Assembly (NCBI GenBank): GCA_024405255.1
Contig: JAKSOY010000145.1
Span: forward strand, 1-11,215
Length of the DNA: 11,215 bases
Reading direction: 5' to 3'
Origin: Kiritimatiellia bacterium
Lineage (GTDB): Bacteria > Verrucomicrobiota > Kiritimatiellia > RFP12 > UBA1067
Numbering within the stretch: the stretch's first letter is position 1; each line of letters begins with the position of its first letter. The notes under the pieces are model-generated. The model was not told the origin of the DNA, searched no databases, and saw nothing but the letters and a program-made list of their open reading frames with translations. This document shows, piece by piece, positions 1 through 7,600 of this stretch. The translations under genes and the position numbers were made by a program.

Positions 1-2
1 TT

Positions 3-911
3 TCCAACAGCCCCGGGCGCGTCGTTCCCATCGACGGCTGGCACGCGATTGTGGAGCCCACCGCGCCGAGCGGGAAGGTCTTTGTCGAGGCGCGCTTCAA
101 CGACGACCCAATCCAGCCGTGCTTCGTGCTGCCGATTGTTCAACCACGAGAAATCCCCGTACGGGCGTTTATTGTGAATCCACCGCCAACGGATGACGGA
201 GGTGCCATCAATGTAAGATTTAGACCTTGGTCGGATGCTGAGGTGTTGGAATGGTTGCGACTTGTGAATAAGATCTATTTACAAGTTGGAATTTCTTTTG
301 GATTAAATCATCCTGTAGAAACGGTTGGTACGACAAATGATTGGATAGTTTCGCAACACGATATACGGACAAATGTGGCAGGCAAAGTGGAGTGGATCCC
401 GGGAAATTCACGCCAACTATTAGACCTCGTCAATCACTACCAGGCGAATGATAGTGTTGAATTGTATTTCGTAGGTGATTTGACAAATGGAAATGCTGTG
501 GCGGTCTGGACGCCTTTGGGGATCGTGGTTGGCAGGAATGCTAATCCAAATTCATTAGCTCATGAACTGGGACATGCGTTAAAACTCTTGGATTGTCGTT
601 TTTTTAAGCCATCGGTAAGTGATCCCAATTATTTTGTCAGCATAGTTCCCAGGTCCAAGTTAATTGATCGGATGGACTTTAAGCCGATTTCGGGTGACTG
701 GGGAGATGAGACCGGTCGAGGATTTTATGGGAAAACGGATACGTTTATCGGTATTCAAATGAAACTGTTGATGTTTGGTGGAAAAGTCCCAGGGAAATGT
801 GATATTCCCGATTGTCAAATGCGAGGTACCGATAGTTTCTATAGAGAAGGTTTTCCGCCGATAGGAGCCTCAGACATAACAAATGATGCAGAGAGGATAA
901 AGTCGAAATGA
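3..911 (+). CDS. C-terminal part of a large protein ending in a zincin (metzincin-like) metalloprotease domain; 5' end outside window
   Basis: The frame is open to the first base of the window, so this is a 5'-partial gene. A GTG at 51 is possible, but it has no Shine-Dalgarno sequence and the upstream codons read as protein (…GRVVPIDGWHAIVEP). Numbering from GTG 51, residues 171-181 are HELGHALKLLD, the zinc-binding HExxHxxxxxD pattern (ligands H171, H175, D181; base E172). A Met-turn-like LLMFGG follows around M241. This resembles metzincins with Asp as third ligand, although the usual Gly at motif position 8 is Lys178. The first ~45 residues are GC-rich and Pro-rich (QPREIPVRAF), like the end of a repeat or stalk region; the peptidase part is AT-rich. 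No membrane segment is visible in the part present. The gene overlaps the next by 4 bases (ATGA), so the two are probably translated together. Peptidase fold is fairly sure; substrate and biological role are unknown. Confidence 0.72.
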   Translation, partial: SNSPGRVVPIDGWHAIVEPTAPSGKVFVEARFNDDPIQPCFVLPIVQPREIPVRAFIVNPPPTDDGGAINVRFRPWSDAEVLEWLRLVNKIYLQVGISFGLNHPVETVGTTNDWIVSQHDIRTNVAGKVEWIPGNSRQLLDLVNHYQANDSVELYFVGDLTNGNAVAVWTPLGIVVGRNANPNSLAHELGHALKLLDCRFFKPSVSDPNYFVSIVPRSKLIDRMDFKPISGDWGDETGRGFYGKTDTFIGIQMKLLMFGGKVPGKCDIPDCQMRGTDSFYREGFPPIGASDITNDAERIKSK

Positions 912-1753
912 AATTCAGGATTGTGCTTCTAGTTGTATTGGTCATGGTCGTAGACGTTTTTTCTCATTCTATTGAAGAGAAGAAGACTTTTGTTGAAAGA
1001 CTCTTGGAGAGGACTCTTGCCGTAGAAGAAATGGATGTACCAGATTGTGACGGACTCGTCGGTAGCTTTATGAAAGAATGGCCGTCGACATGGTCGGGAT
1101 TTTTAGTGGAAACGGATACGAACGGATGGACCATGGCCGAAAAGAAGGACGCCTTCGGGTGGTATCTCTCGACGGTTGCCACGAATGACTGTATTGCTCT
1201 TCCCGAATTCGAAAAGGAATTGGTTCGCGTCGCTCTCACGCAGTGCAGAGATTTGAACTATGTTGAAGCCTGCGATCATTTGAGGCGGCTGGCCTTGAAT
1301 CCGAAGGGAATCTATCGGGATGTTGCCATCCCTCTAGTTGTCAGGTTCGGTCCCGTCGATGACGCGATGACCGATTTCGTGGAAATGATCGGCACGAATG
1401 TCGCTTCGTACAGTTATACCGAGAGAGGAACGTATAGTGCCTATCAGAAACGCCTTGCCGCAGTAAGCGCAACGAACACCCAGGAGTGCGCCGTTCGCGA
1501 CCGGGCCGTGCGCCGCTTTTACCAGCATCGCTTTGGCCCGTCTGTCGCGGGCGCCGTTTCGCGCGATTTCCTTTTCCGCGACTATCTTGCGGGATATGCG
1601 CAGAGTTCAAACCGTCTCGAGTTCGCCTGCTATGTCCTCAGTACGCAAGAAGGACGGATGAATGATGAAAAATATTTCACCTCCGTTACCAACCAGCTCC
1701 TCTCGGCGGGGCAGCCCCTTCAACAACTGAATTTTGAAGGGAACGAGCAATGA
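908..1753 (+). CDS. Exported helical protein of unknown function, translationally coupled to the metalloprotease gene
   Basis: This is a 281-residue protein that I cannot assign to a named family. It begins with a clear signal peptide (KFR, then a Val/Leu-rich core at residues 5-17, possible cleavage after VFS at residue 19), so it should act in the periplasm or outside the cell. The rest looks mostly alpha-helical, with six cysteines (47, 95, 113, 122, 194, 241) that could form disulfides after export. The start ATG sits in an ATGA overlap with the stop of the metalloprotease gene, with GAGAGGA at 891-897 about 10 bases upstream. This points to obligate co-expression. The 5' quarter is AT-rich like the upstream peptidase domain, while the 3' half has GC similar to the rest of the window. 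A partner, chaperone or inhibitor of the upstream peptidase is conceivable from position alone; no sequence motif proves it. Confidence 0.75.
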   Translation: MKFRIVLLVVLVMVVDVFSHSIEEKKTFVERLLERTLAVEEMDVPDCDGLVGSFMKEWPSTWSGFLVETDTNGWTMAEKKDAFGWYLSTVATNDCIALPEFEKELVRVALTQCRDLNYVEACDHLRRLALNPKGIYRDVAIPLVVRFGPVDDAMTDFVEMIGTNVASYSYTERGTYSAYQKRLAAVSATNTQECAVRDRAVRRFYQHRFGPSVAGAVSRDFLFRDYLAGYAQSSNRLEFACYVLSTQEGRMNDEKYFTSVTNQLLSAGQPLQQLNFEGNEQ

Positions 1754-1860
1754 TCGACTTGTCAATCCTTCTCGCTTCTGTACTGTCGACGCTTTCGCTC
1801 ACGAACGAGCCGAGTTCGTTCGATACGGATTCGGAACGGACGTTCGCATGTAAAATGTAA
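1750..1860 (+). CDS. Small coupled ORF (36 aa) with hydrophobic N-terminus, possibly a truncated gene
   Basis: A 36-codon frame starts at the ATG in a second ATGA overlap, with the stop of the 281-residue gene. It is preceded by a good Shine-Dalgarno AAGGGA at 1737-1742 (7-base spacing). The product begins MIDLSILLASVLSTLSLTNE, a short hydrophobic stretch lacking basic residues, then a polar tail (SSFDTDSERTFACKM). It could be a small membrane-associated peptide. It could also be the surviving 5' end of a third exported-protein gene cut by a deletion. The strong ribosome site and repeated stop/start overlap argue for real translation initiation. Its shortness and the hairpin inside it (1802-1822) leave doubt about a functional product. 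Confidence 0.4.
   Translation: MIDLSILLASVLSTLSLTNEPSSFDTDSERTFACKM
1802..1822 (+). other. Strong short hairpin without U-tract at the end of the first cassette
   Basis: CGAACGAGC at 1802-1810 pairs with GTTCGTTCG at 1814-1822 around a 3-base loop (CGA). This gives a 9-bp stem with one G-T wobble. No run of T follows, so it is not a canonical intrinsic terminator. It could instead stabilise the 3' end of the cassette mRNA or act with Rho. It lies inside the 36-codon frame. The pairing is read directly; the role is a guess. Confidence 0.45.
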
Positions 1861-1935
1861 GATGGATAACGTAGAATGTGTGCCGCCGAACAGTATGGGG
1901 TTAAAGTAAAACGATGACGTGGGTAAACTCCGGTT

Positions 1936-1964
1936 TTGAACGGTCCGCAGAATTATGGTATAAT
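1936..1964 (+). promoter_or_regulatory. Sigma70-type promoter with extended -10 for the SGNH hydrolase operon
   Basis: The -35 element is TTGAAC (1936-1941) and the -10 element is a perfect TATAAT (1959-1964), with exactly 17 bases between them. TG at 1956-1957 gives an extended -10 (TGGTATAAT). Transcription would start near 1970-1972, leaving a leader of only about 16 bases before the ATG at 1987, just enough for the ribosome site. No operator repeat or riboswitch-size leader is visible, so this looks like a strong, largely constitutive promoter. Confidence 0.82.
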
Positions 1965-1974
1965 AAAATCATCG

Positions 1975-1980
1975 AAAGGA
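1975..1980 (+). promoter_or_regulatory. Ribosome binding site fixing the SGNH hydrolase start
   Basis: AAAGGA lies 6 bases before ATG 1987. It rules out a TTG start at 1936, which would lie in the -35 box, upstream of the predicted transcript, and would place 17 extra residues before the signal peptide. Confidence 0.8.
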
Positions 1981-1986
1981 ACTAAA

Positions 1987-2643
1987 ATGAAAAAGACGGT
2001 AATCTTGTTCGGGTTGTTGGTTGCGGTTTGCGCGGGTGCCGCTCAGGTGCGCGAAAACATTGAATGGTCCATCGGGTATGGCTTCCATATGACGGATGCG
2101 AAGAAGAATCTGCCGCGCGTGCTGTTGGTCGGCGATTCGATCTGCAATGCGTATTGGCATGGCGTGCAGCGTCGTCTGGAGGGCAAGGTCAATGTGAGCT
2201 ATTGGGTGAGCAGCTATTGCTGTTCGACGCCTTCGCATGCCCGGTTGCTTGACTTCTATCTGGGCGAGGCGAAGTACGACGTCATCCATTTCAACAACGG
2301 ACTTCACTCGTTGGGTACGGATCCGACGACATGGGCGAATTCGCTGCGTCAGGCGCTGAAGACCATTCGCGCGCGCCAGCCGCAGGCGAAGATCGTGTGG
2401 TGCACGTCGACGCCGCTCAAGGATCCGTCCAAGACGGCGGTGGTGAAGAAGCTCAATGCCGCCGCGGCCGAAGTCATCAAGGACCCCGCCCTGGGCGTGG
2501 TGGTGGTGGACGACCTCTTCTCGCTGCTGGATCCGCTCGACCGCAAGGCGAACTGGAGCGACGTCTACCACCACAAGCCGCCGACGGTCGACAAGGAGGC
2601 TGCCCAGGTCGCAGCCAGCGTCCTGAAGGTGCTGGGCAAATAA
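1987..2643 (+). CDS. Exported SGNH/GDSL-family hydrolase, probable carbohydrate esterase
   Basis: This is a 218-residue protein. A signal peptide (KK, then a hydrophobic core, ending CAGAAQ near residue 20) sends it out of the cytoplasm. SGNH landmarks are in order: block I VLLVGDSIC with nucleophile S51, a block-III-like HFNNGLHSLG around N103-N104 and H107, and a C-terminal DVYH with D192 and H195 as the catalytic DxxH pair. A usual block-II Gly is not obvious. Its length is typical for single-domain family members, many of which remove acetyl or other acyl groups from polysaccharides; the exact substrate cannot be told. Start choice: ATG 1987 has a good ribosome site, a signal peptide directly after it and a strong promoter just upstream. 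It is the first gene of a likely three-gene operon, followed after 60 bases by a putative glycosidase-like protein, which fits an esterase clearing side groups from a glycan. Confidence 0.82.
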   Translation: MKKTVILFGLLVAVCAGAAQVRENIEWSIGYGFHMTDAKKNLPRVLLVGDSICNAYWHGVQRRLEGKVNVSYWVSSYCCSTPSHARLLDFYLGEAKYDVIHFNNGLHSLGTDPTTWANSLRQALKTIRARQPQAKIVWCTSTPLKDPSKTAVVKKLNAAAAEVIKDPALGVVVVDDLFSLLDPLDRKANWSDVYHHKPPTVDKEAAQVAASVLKVLGK

Positions 2644-2693
2644 ACACGGCACCTTTACCAGGGGGCGTTGGCACATTGTCCGGTTAAAAGAGC

Positions 2694-2697
2694 GAGG
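2694..2697 (+). promoter_or_regulatory. Ribosome binding site fixing the start of the six-hairpin protein
   Basis: GAGG lies 6 bases upstream of ATG 2704. An in-frame TTG at 2668 would add 12 residues (with two Arg and a Lys) before the signal peptide and has no convincing site of its own, so ATG 2704 is preferred. Confidence 0.6.
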
Positions 2698-2703
2698 CAT
2701 GAG

Positions 2704-4671
2704 ATGAAGACCCGATGTGGATGGAAGGCATTTGTCGTCTGTTTGTGTGGACTCATTGTTACAGGGGCGCCTCTTGCATGCAAGGCTGCCGGCGAGCCGC
2801 CGGCAGGACTTCTGCCGCCGCTGGTGGGACGTGGCTGGGTGAACGGCTGGATTCAGAGCTGGGAACAGCCGCCGTCCGGCCTGGAGGTGCGCGATGCCTA
2901 CGAACCGCTGGCTCCCGGGTTTACGCGTGTGACGCGGCGTTGGACCTGGCGGGGCAAGACGCCGCTTGAACAGGTGACCTTGGCCGTGCGTATCCATGTG
3001 GGGGGCGCGCGGCTCAAGCCGTTCATTCCGGGCATTTTGATGTACGGCAATCCGTCCAACGCGGGTCGCACGGATGGACGCGTTCCTGTCTATGCCGGCG
3101 CGCCGGGCGAGTTCGCCATTTTCGAAGACCATCGTCTGCCGATGCCGTTCGTTCTTCTGGAAGATGCGACCGCGCGCAATTTCACGGCGGTGCACACTGT
3201 ACCGTCGCCCGTCCGGGGGGCGAAGCGAGAGGATCTCTGGTGGAGCGCCGGCGTGGAGAAGTCCGTCGGCGACGGTGCGGACATCGTGCTGCTGTCGGGT
3301 CCGGTGGGCTACAATCGGCGTCATTCCGTGGTCAAGGCGCTGCAGCGCGGCGCGATGGCCTACGACGAGACGTACATCACGCTCATGCCGGACCAGGTCG
3401 TCGAGAAGATCTTCTACGTCCAGCACGGCACGGCGACGGATGCGGCGTTCGGATTCCAGCAGGCGCTGGCGAAGACGCTGGAACTCTACTCGCCCGCAAA
3501 CATGCCGATTTATGCAGATGTCCGTGCCATCGCGAAGGCGAAGCGCGACTATGCGATGACGCGCTGGATTGACAAGAACGGCATGAGCGGGTTCAACATG
3601 TATGGCTCGCAGCAGAACTATCGTGCGTTTACGATGGGATGGTGCGGTTGCGCGGCGACGTGCGGATGGGCGCTGCCCGTACTGAACTTCGATCCCGCAG
3701 ATGTCGTCAAGGCACAGAAGTCGCTTGATTTTCTGGCGGACACGATGGGTCCGCATCTGCGTCCTGACGGACTCTTCCCCGTGACCTTCAATCCCGATAC
3801 GAAGCGTCTGAGCGGCGGTGATCCTGTTTCGTGCGGACAGGCGTTGCTCTCGTTCATGCGTGCGATTCGCCATGCCGCGAAGGATACACGGCTCAATGCG
3901 ACGAAGTGGCGTGCGTTTGCGGACAAAGCTGCCGGCGCGATGGCGGAGGTCGTGTTGAAATCGGACTGGAAGACGCCGCAATCGACGGCGATCGGTTTCT
4001 CTGTCGCGCCGCTCGTCCTGGCGGCGGAGACCTTCCAGAAACCCGCCTACCGTGCGGCGGCGGAGAAGATCGCGACGCATCTCGCGAAGACCTACATCGG
4101 CTATGAGCGCGTCTACTGGGGCGGTACGCTCGATGCGTCCTGTGAGGACAAAGAAGGGGCCTATGCGGCGTTTCAGGGGTTTGCGGCGCTGCTTTTCGAT
4201 GCAGTCCGCCGCGGTGACAAGGCGGCCGAGGCCGTGTGGGCGCCGCGGGCGCGTCATGCGCTGGATCTGACGCTCACCTACACGATGGTGTGGGACGCCA
4301 CCTATCCGGCGGGACGCCTCTCCGACCACGCGTTCAAGTCCACGGGCTGGACCGTGGTCTCGGCGCAGAACCAGCATCTCGATGCCTTCGGGGTGCTGAT
4401 GACGCCGGAAATTTCGCGCATGGGCCGCTACCTGAAGGATCCGCGTCTTGAACGGCTGGCCCAGGTGATGTATGCGAGCTGCTTCCAGCTCACCTCGCCC
4501 GACGGGTCGCTGGGCGAACAGATTCAGCATACGAACTTCGCCCAACAGGGCGCGATGAACGATGTCCGCAAGCTGCGTGGCGGCTATTCGGAACATTGGG
4601 TCGTGTTCTGGCTCACGGCACACTTCCTGAATGCGGCGGCGAGTTTCGAGTGTCCCGAAGATTCAATGTGA
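2704..4671 (+). CDS. Exported two-domain protein with (alpha/alpha)6-barrel-like C-terminus, putative glycoside hydrolase or lyase
   Basis: This is a 655-residue protein with a signal peptide (KTRCGWK, hydrophobic core, end near residue 28). The Cys in PLACKAAG is not in a good lipobox, so lipoprotein status is doubtful. Residues ~35-260 look like a beta-sandwich. Residues ~270-650 alternate helices and short loops rich in Trp, His, Asp and Glu, as in six-hairpin glycosidases. Candidate active-site stretches are YGSQQNYRAFTMGW (300-313), CEDKEGAYAAFQG (480-492) and STGWTVVSAQNQHLD (546-560). A Cys cluster at 314/316/320 follows the first of these. I cannot name a CAZy family, and catalytic residues are not assigned. 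The gene lies 60 bases after the SGNH hydrolase and 23 bases before the giant lectin-like gene, with no terminator seen in either gap. Co-transcription and a shared glycan target are likely. A non-catalytic binding protein with this fold remains possible. Confidence 0.62.
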   Translation: MKTRCGWKAFVVCLCGLIVTGAPLACKAAGEPPAGLLPPLVGRGWVNGWIQSWEQPPSGLEVRDAYEPLAPGFTRVTRRWTWRGKTPLEQVTLAVRIHVGGARLKPFIPGILMYGNPSNAGRTDGRVPVYAGAPGEFAIFEDHRLPMPFVLLEDATARNFTAVHTVPSPVRGAKREDLWWSAGVEKSVGDGADIVLLSGPVGYNRRHSVVKALQRGAMAYDETYITLMPDQVVEKIFYVQHGTATDAAFGFQQALAKTLELYSPANMPIYADVRAIAKAKRDYAMTRWIDKNGMSGFNMYGSQQNYRAFTMGWCGCAATCGWALPVLNFDPADVVKAQKSLDFLADTMGPHLRPDGLFPVTFNPDTKRLSGGDPVSCGQALLSFMRAIRHAAKDTRLNATKWRAFADKAAGAMAEVVLKSDWKTPQSTAIGFSVAPLVLAAETFQKPAYRAAAEKIATHLAKTYIGYERVYWGGTLDASCEDKEGAYAAFQGFAALLFDAVRRGDKAAEAVWAPRARHALDLTLTYTMVWDATYPAGRLSDHAFKSTGWTVVSAQNQHLDAFGVLMTPEISRMGRYLKDPRLERLAQVMYASCFQLTSPDGSLGEQIQHTNFAQQGAMNDVRKLRGGYSEHWVVFWLTAHFLNAAASFECPEDSM

Positions 4672-4682
4672 ATTCAATGTGA
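4661..4682 (+). repeat. Perfect 11-bp tandem duplication spanning a stop codon
   Basis: ATTCAATGTGA occurs twice back to back (4661-4671 and 4672-4682). The first copy carries the stop of the six-hairpin gene. The second leads directly into the Shine-Dalgarno of the giant gene, sharing its last base. Confidence 0.9.
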
Positions 4683-4688
4683 AAGGAG
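4682..4688 (+). promoter_or_regulatory. Strong ribosome binding site for the giant gene
   Basis: AAAGGAG is an almost full match to the anti-Shine-Dalgarno and lies 6 bases before ATG 4695. An adjacent GTG at 4692 is only 3 bases away, so ATG 4695 is the better start. Confidence 0.85.
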
Positions 4689-4694
4689 AATGTG

Positions 4695-7600
4695 ATGAAT
4701 ACGCTGTGGGAGAAGTTCAAGAACGTCGTTTTTGCGGTTGCGGCATTTGCCGGGGTCGGGGCGACATTTGCGGTGACGGAGCCGCCGGAGGGGTACAAGC
4801 GGCTTGAGTGGATTCGGTCGACAGGCGCGCAGTATATTGACACGGGCTACGTGCACAAGGAGTCCGATATTGTCGACGCCGTCTGGGAGGCGCCGTATCA
4901 TCAGCCGAATGTCTATTCGATCGCTTTCGGCGCGTCGAAGGGCGATGACAAGTCGAACCTCTACTACGTCGGTCTTGCCTTCCAGAACGATGGCAAGTAT
5001 CGTTACAAGCGCCATGGTACGTCGGTGGCGAATACCGATGAGGCGTTCTACGATCAGCCCATCCGCGTCCACTGCGACGGCTTGAACATGAGCTGGAAAC
5101 CGGTGGCGGATGCCACTTGGCGTGAGACGATGACGGTGGGGGGAAGTTCCGGCGACGGGGTGTGTACGATGTACATCTTCGCCCACAACTCTAATAACCT
5201 AGTCGACGTGCGGGGCGCGATGAAGCTCTTTTCGTTCACGATTACGTCCGCTGTGGGTCCCGTTGTTCGCGACTATGTGCCGGTGCGGCGGCTGTCGGAC
5301 GGTGAAGTGGGCCTGTGGGAACGCGTGGAAGGGCGTTTCTTCGGGAATTGCGGGGCGAGCCGTTTCTATGGTTCGGACGAAGAGGCGGTTCTGCTCAACT
5401 ATGTGGAGTCTTCGGCTTCTCAATATGTCGATACGGGCATCACCTTGACAGACGCCTCGCGCATCGAGGCCTCGTTTCGTCCGTTGGCGGTGACGGGCTG
5501 GGGCGTCTTCTTCGGCGCGGTGGCAGCGGATCGGTCGAGCGACGGCGTGTTGTTGCGCTACTATGGTTCGACGGACCAGTTGACGGCGTGGTTCTGCTGC
5601 GCGTCGAGTGTGAACGGCCCCACGGGCATGCAGGGGCGGGAGGTCGAGTTGACGCTCGAACGTAACAACCTGACGATCAACGGTGAGACGACGACTTTTG
5701 AAACGACGGGCTACCCGTTTGCCGGCAGTGCGTACGTGTTCGCCGGCAACAATAACAATGCCGCTTGGCGCAACCAGGCGATGCGGCTCTACGACTTCAA
5801 GATTTCCGAGGTGCAAGAGACGGCCGCCACGCTCGTGGGCGATTTCATCCCCTACCGTACGGCCGAGGGCGATGTGGGGCTTTTGAATCGCGTGGACGGT
5901 TCTTTCCACGGCAACAAGGGCAACAACTATCTTACCTATGGCCTTGCCTTTACGATGGACGGTACGACGAAGCGTCTGGTGGACGGTTCGCTGACGGTGA
6001 GTGACCTCGAAGGCGTGACGGCGCTCGTGAAGGCGACGGTGAATTCGGTTTCGCTCGATACGCCGACGCTGGGCGTGCCGCTTACGCTTCAGGAAGGCCG
6101 GCTCGTCGTGCCGCAGACAACGGCTGGTACGGCGTTGACGCTCACGGGCGGTGCCACGTTGGCGTTTGACGTGGCGGATGGCGGAAATGGTTCGCTGACA
6201 GCCTCGGCGGTGACACTTGCCAATGCCACGGCGGAAACGCCGGTGAAGATCGAAATCCGTCGGCATGGTCTTGCTTCGCTTGCGGCGAAGCGTGTGTTGA
6301 TCGGCGGCGGCACGCTCGCGGCGGGCGACCTCGTGAAATTCGCGTTGACGGAGGAAGGCCCTTATTCCCTTGCCATTCAAGACGGGAACCTTGTCCTTGT
6401 GCCAAATGCCGCGCCGGTTGCGGAAGCGCCGCTGCCTGCAGGGTATATGCGTCTTGCGTATGTGGAATCCACGGGTTCGCAGTGGATCGACACGGGTTTC
6501 ACCCACGGCCCCGACACCGTGGTGGATCTGAAAATGGCCTTCACGAGAATGCCGGCGGCCCGGGCCTGGTTTGGCTACTACGGCGGCCGCACGGGGTCCC
6601 GCTCGGCGGATCAGCTGTCCGGATTCATTTTCAATGACAACATCGTGCCGGCGCATTGGGCCGCGATGGGCGAGAAGGGATTTACAACGGATTTGCCGGT
6701 TGAAGTCGACCAGCCGTTCCTCGCCCATCTGGAGAACGGCGGACCTTCGTCGATCGACGGCAAGGTGCTTGATACGGGTACGAGCACGGCGTGTACCTAC
6801 AGCGACTACATTTTTGCCATCAACCAGTCCGGTACGGCGAGTTTCCCTAGTCAGATGCGCCTCTATTCCTGTACGATCGCCACGAAGACGGCGAACGGCC
6901 TGCGCCTCGAACGCGACTTCGTACCGGCGCTGCGCGAATCCGACAACGAGATCGGACTCTACGACCGCGTGGGCAATCGTTTCTACGGTCGTGGCGCCGG
7001 CATCCCGCTCCTTGGCGGTTACGCGCCGATGTTGACGGGGATTGACTTTGCCAAGAACAGTGCGGACCGTGAAATCGTGAACGGCGTCGTGTTGACGGGC
7101 ACGCTCACGCTCGCGGCGGGCAGCCTCGAAGTGGCCGAGGCGGCTACGCAGGAGATCCGGTGCGGCGCGCTTGCGCTCGCGGGCGGTACGCTCGCCTTTT
7201 CGACGCTCGGTCCGGGCACGCCTGAAATCAAGGTGGCCGGTGCGGCGACGGTGACGGGGGCTGTGACGGTGACGGTGCCGCCGGTTCTCGGGCCGGGCAC
7301 CTACTCGCTCGTGTCGGCGGCGTCCTTCAGTCTTGCGGGCGGTACGGTGACGCTTGCGGCGGAGAGTGCGACGGGCGCGGACGGTGCGACGCGTACGCTG
7401 GAAACGACGGAGACGGGGCTCACGCTCGTCGTCGGTGAGCGGACGCTGCCCGCCGGCTACACGCAGCTTGAAGGCCTGACCTCGTCTGGCACGCAGTGGA
7501 TCAACACGGAAACGGAAACGTGGGAACTCTCGTCGATCGATCTGACGCTGTCGAACAATCTCTATCTGCACCAGACCACGTTCTTCGGCCAGGATGCCTG

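Noticed and set aside
51..53. GTG at 51 as the true start of the metalloprotease gene
   Set aside because: There is no Shine-Dalgarno, the frame remains open upstream to the window edge, and the upstream codons look like protein.
2644..2703. Terminator or second promoter between the SGNH and six-hairpin genes
   Set aside because: No stem-loop with T-run and no paired -35/-10 could be found in these 60 bases; read-through is the simpler view.
2791..2800. Lipoprotein signal (PLAC) in the six-hairpin protein
   Set aside because: Pro at -3 and Leu at -2 do not match a lipobox; an ordinary signal peptide is at least as likely.
1969..4623. Very long open frame on the minus strand (884 codons) opposite the SGNH and six-hairpin genes
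   Set aside because: It is extremely Arg-rich with low-complexity text, has no signal or motif, and is the mirror of GC-biased codons on the + strand. The + strand genes have ribosome sites, signal peptides and catalytic motifs.
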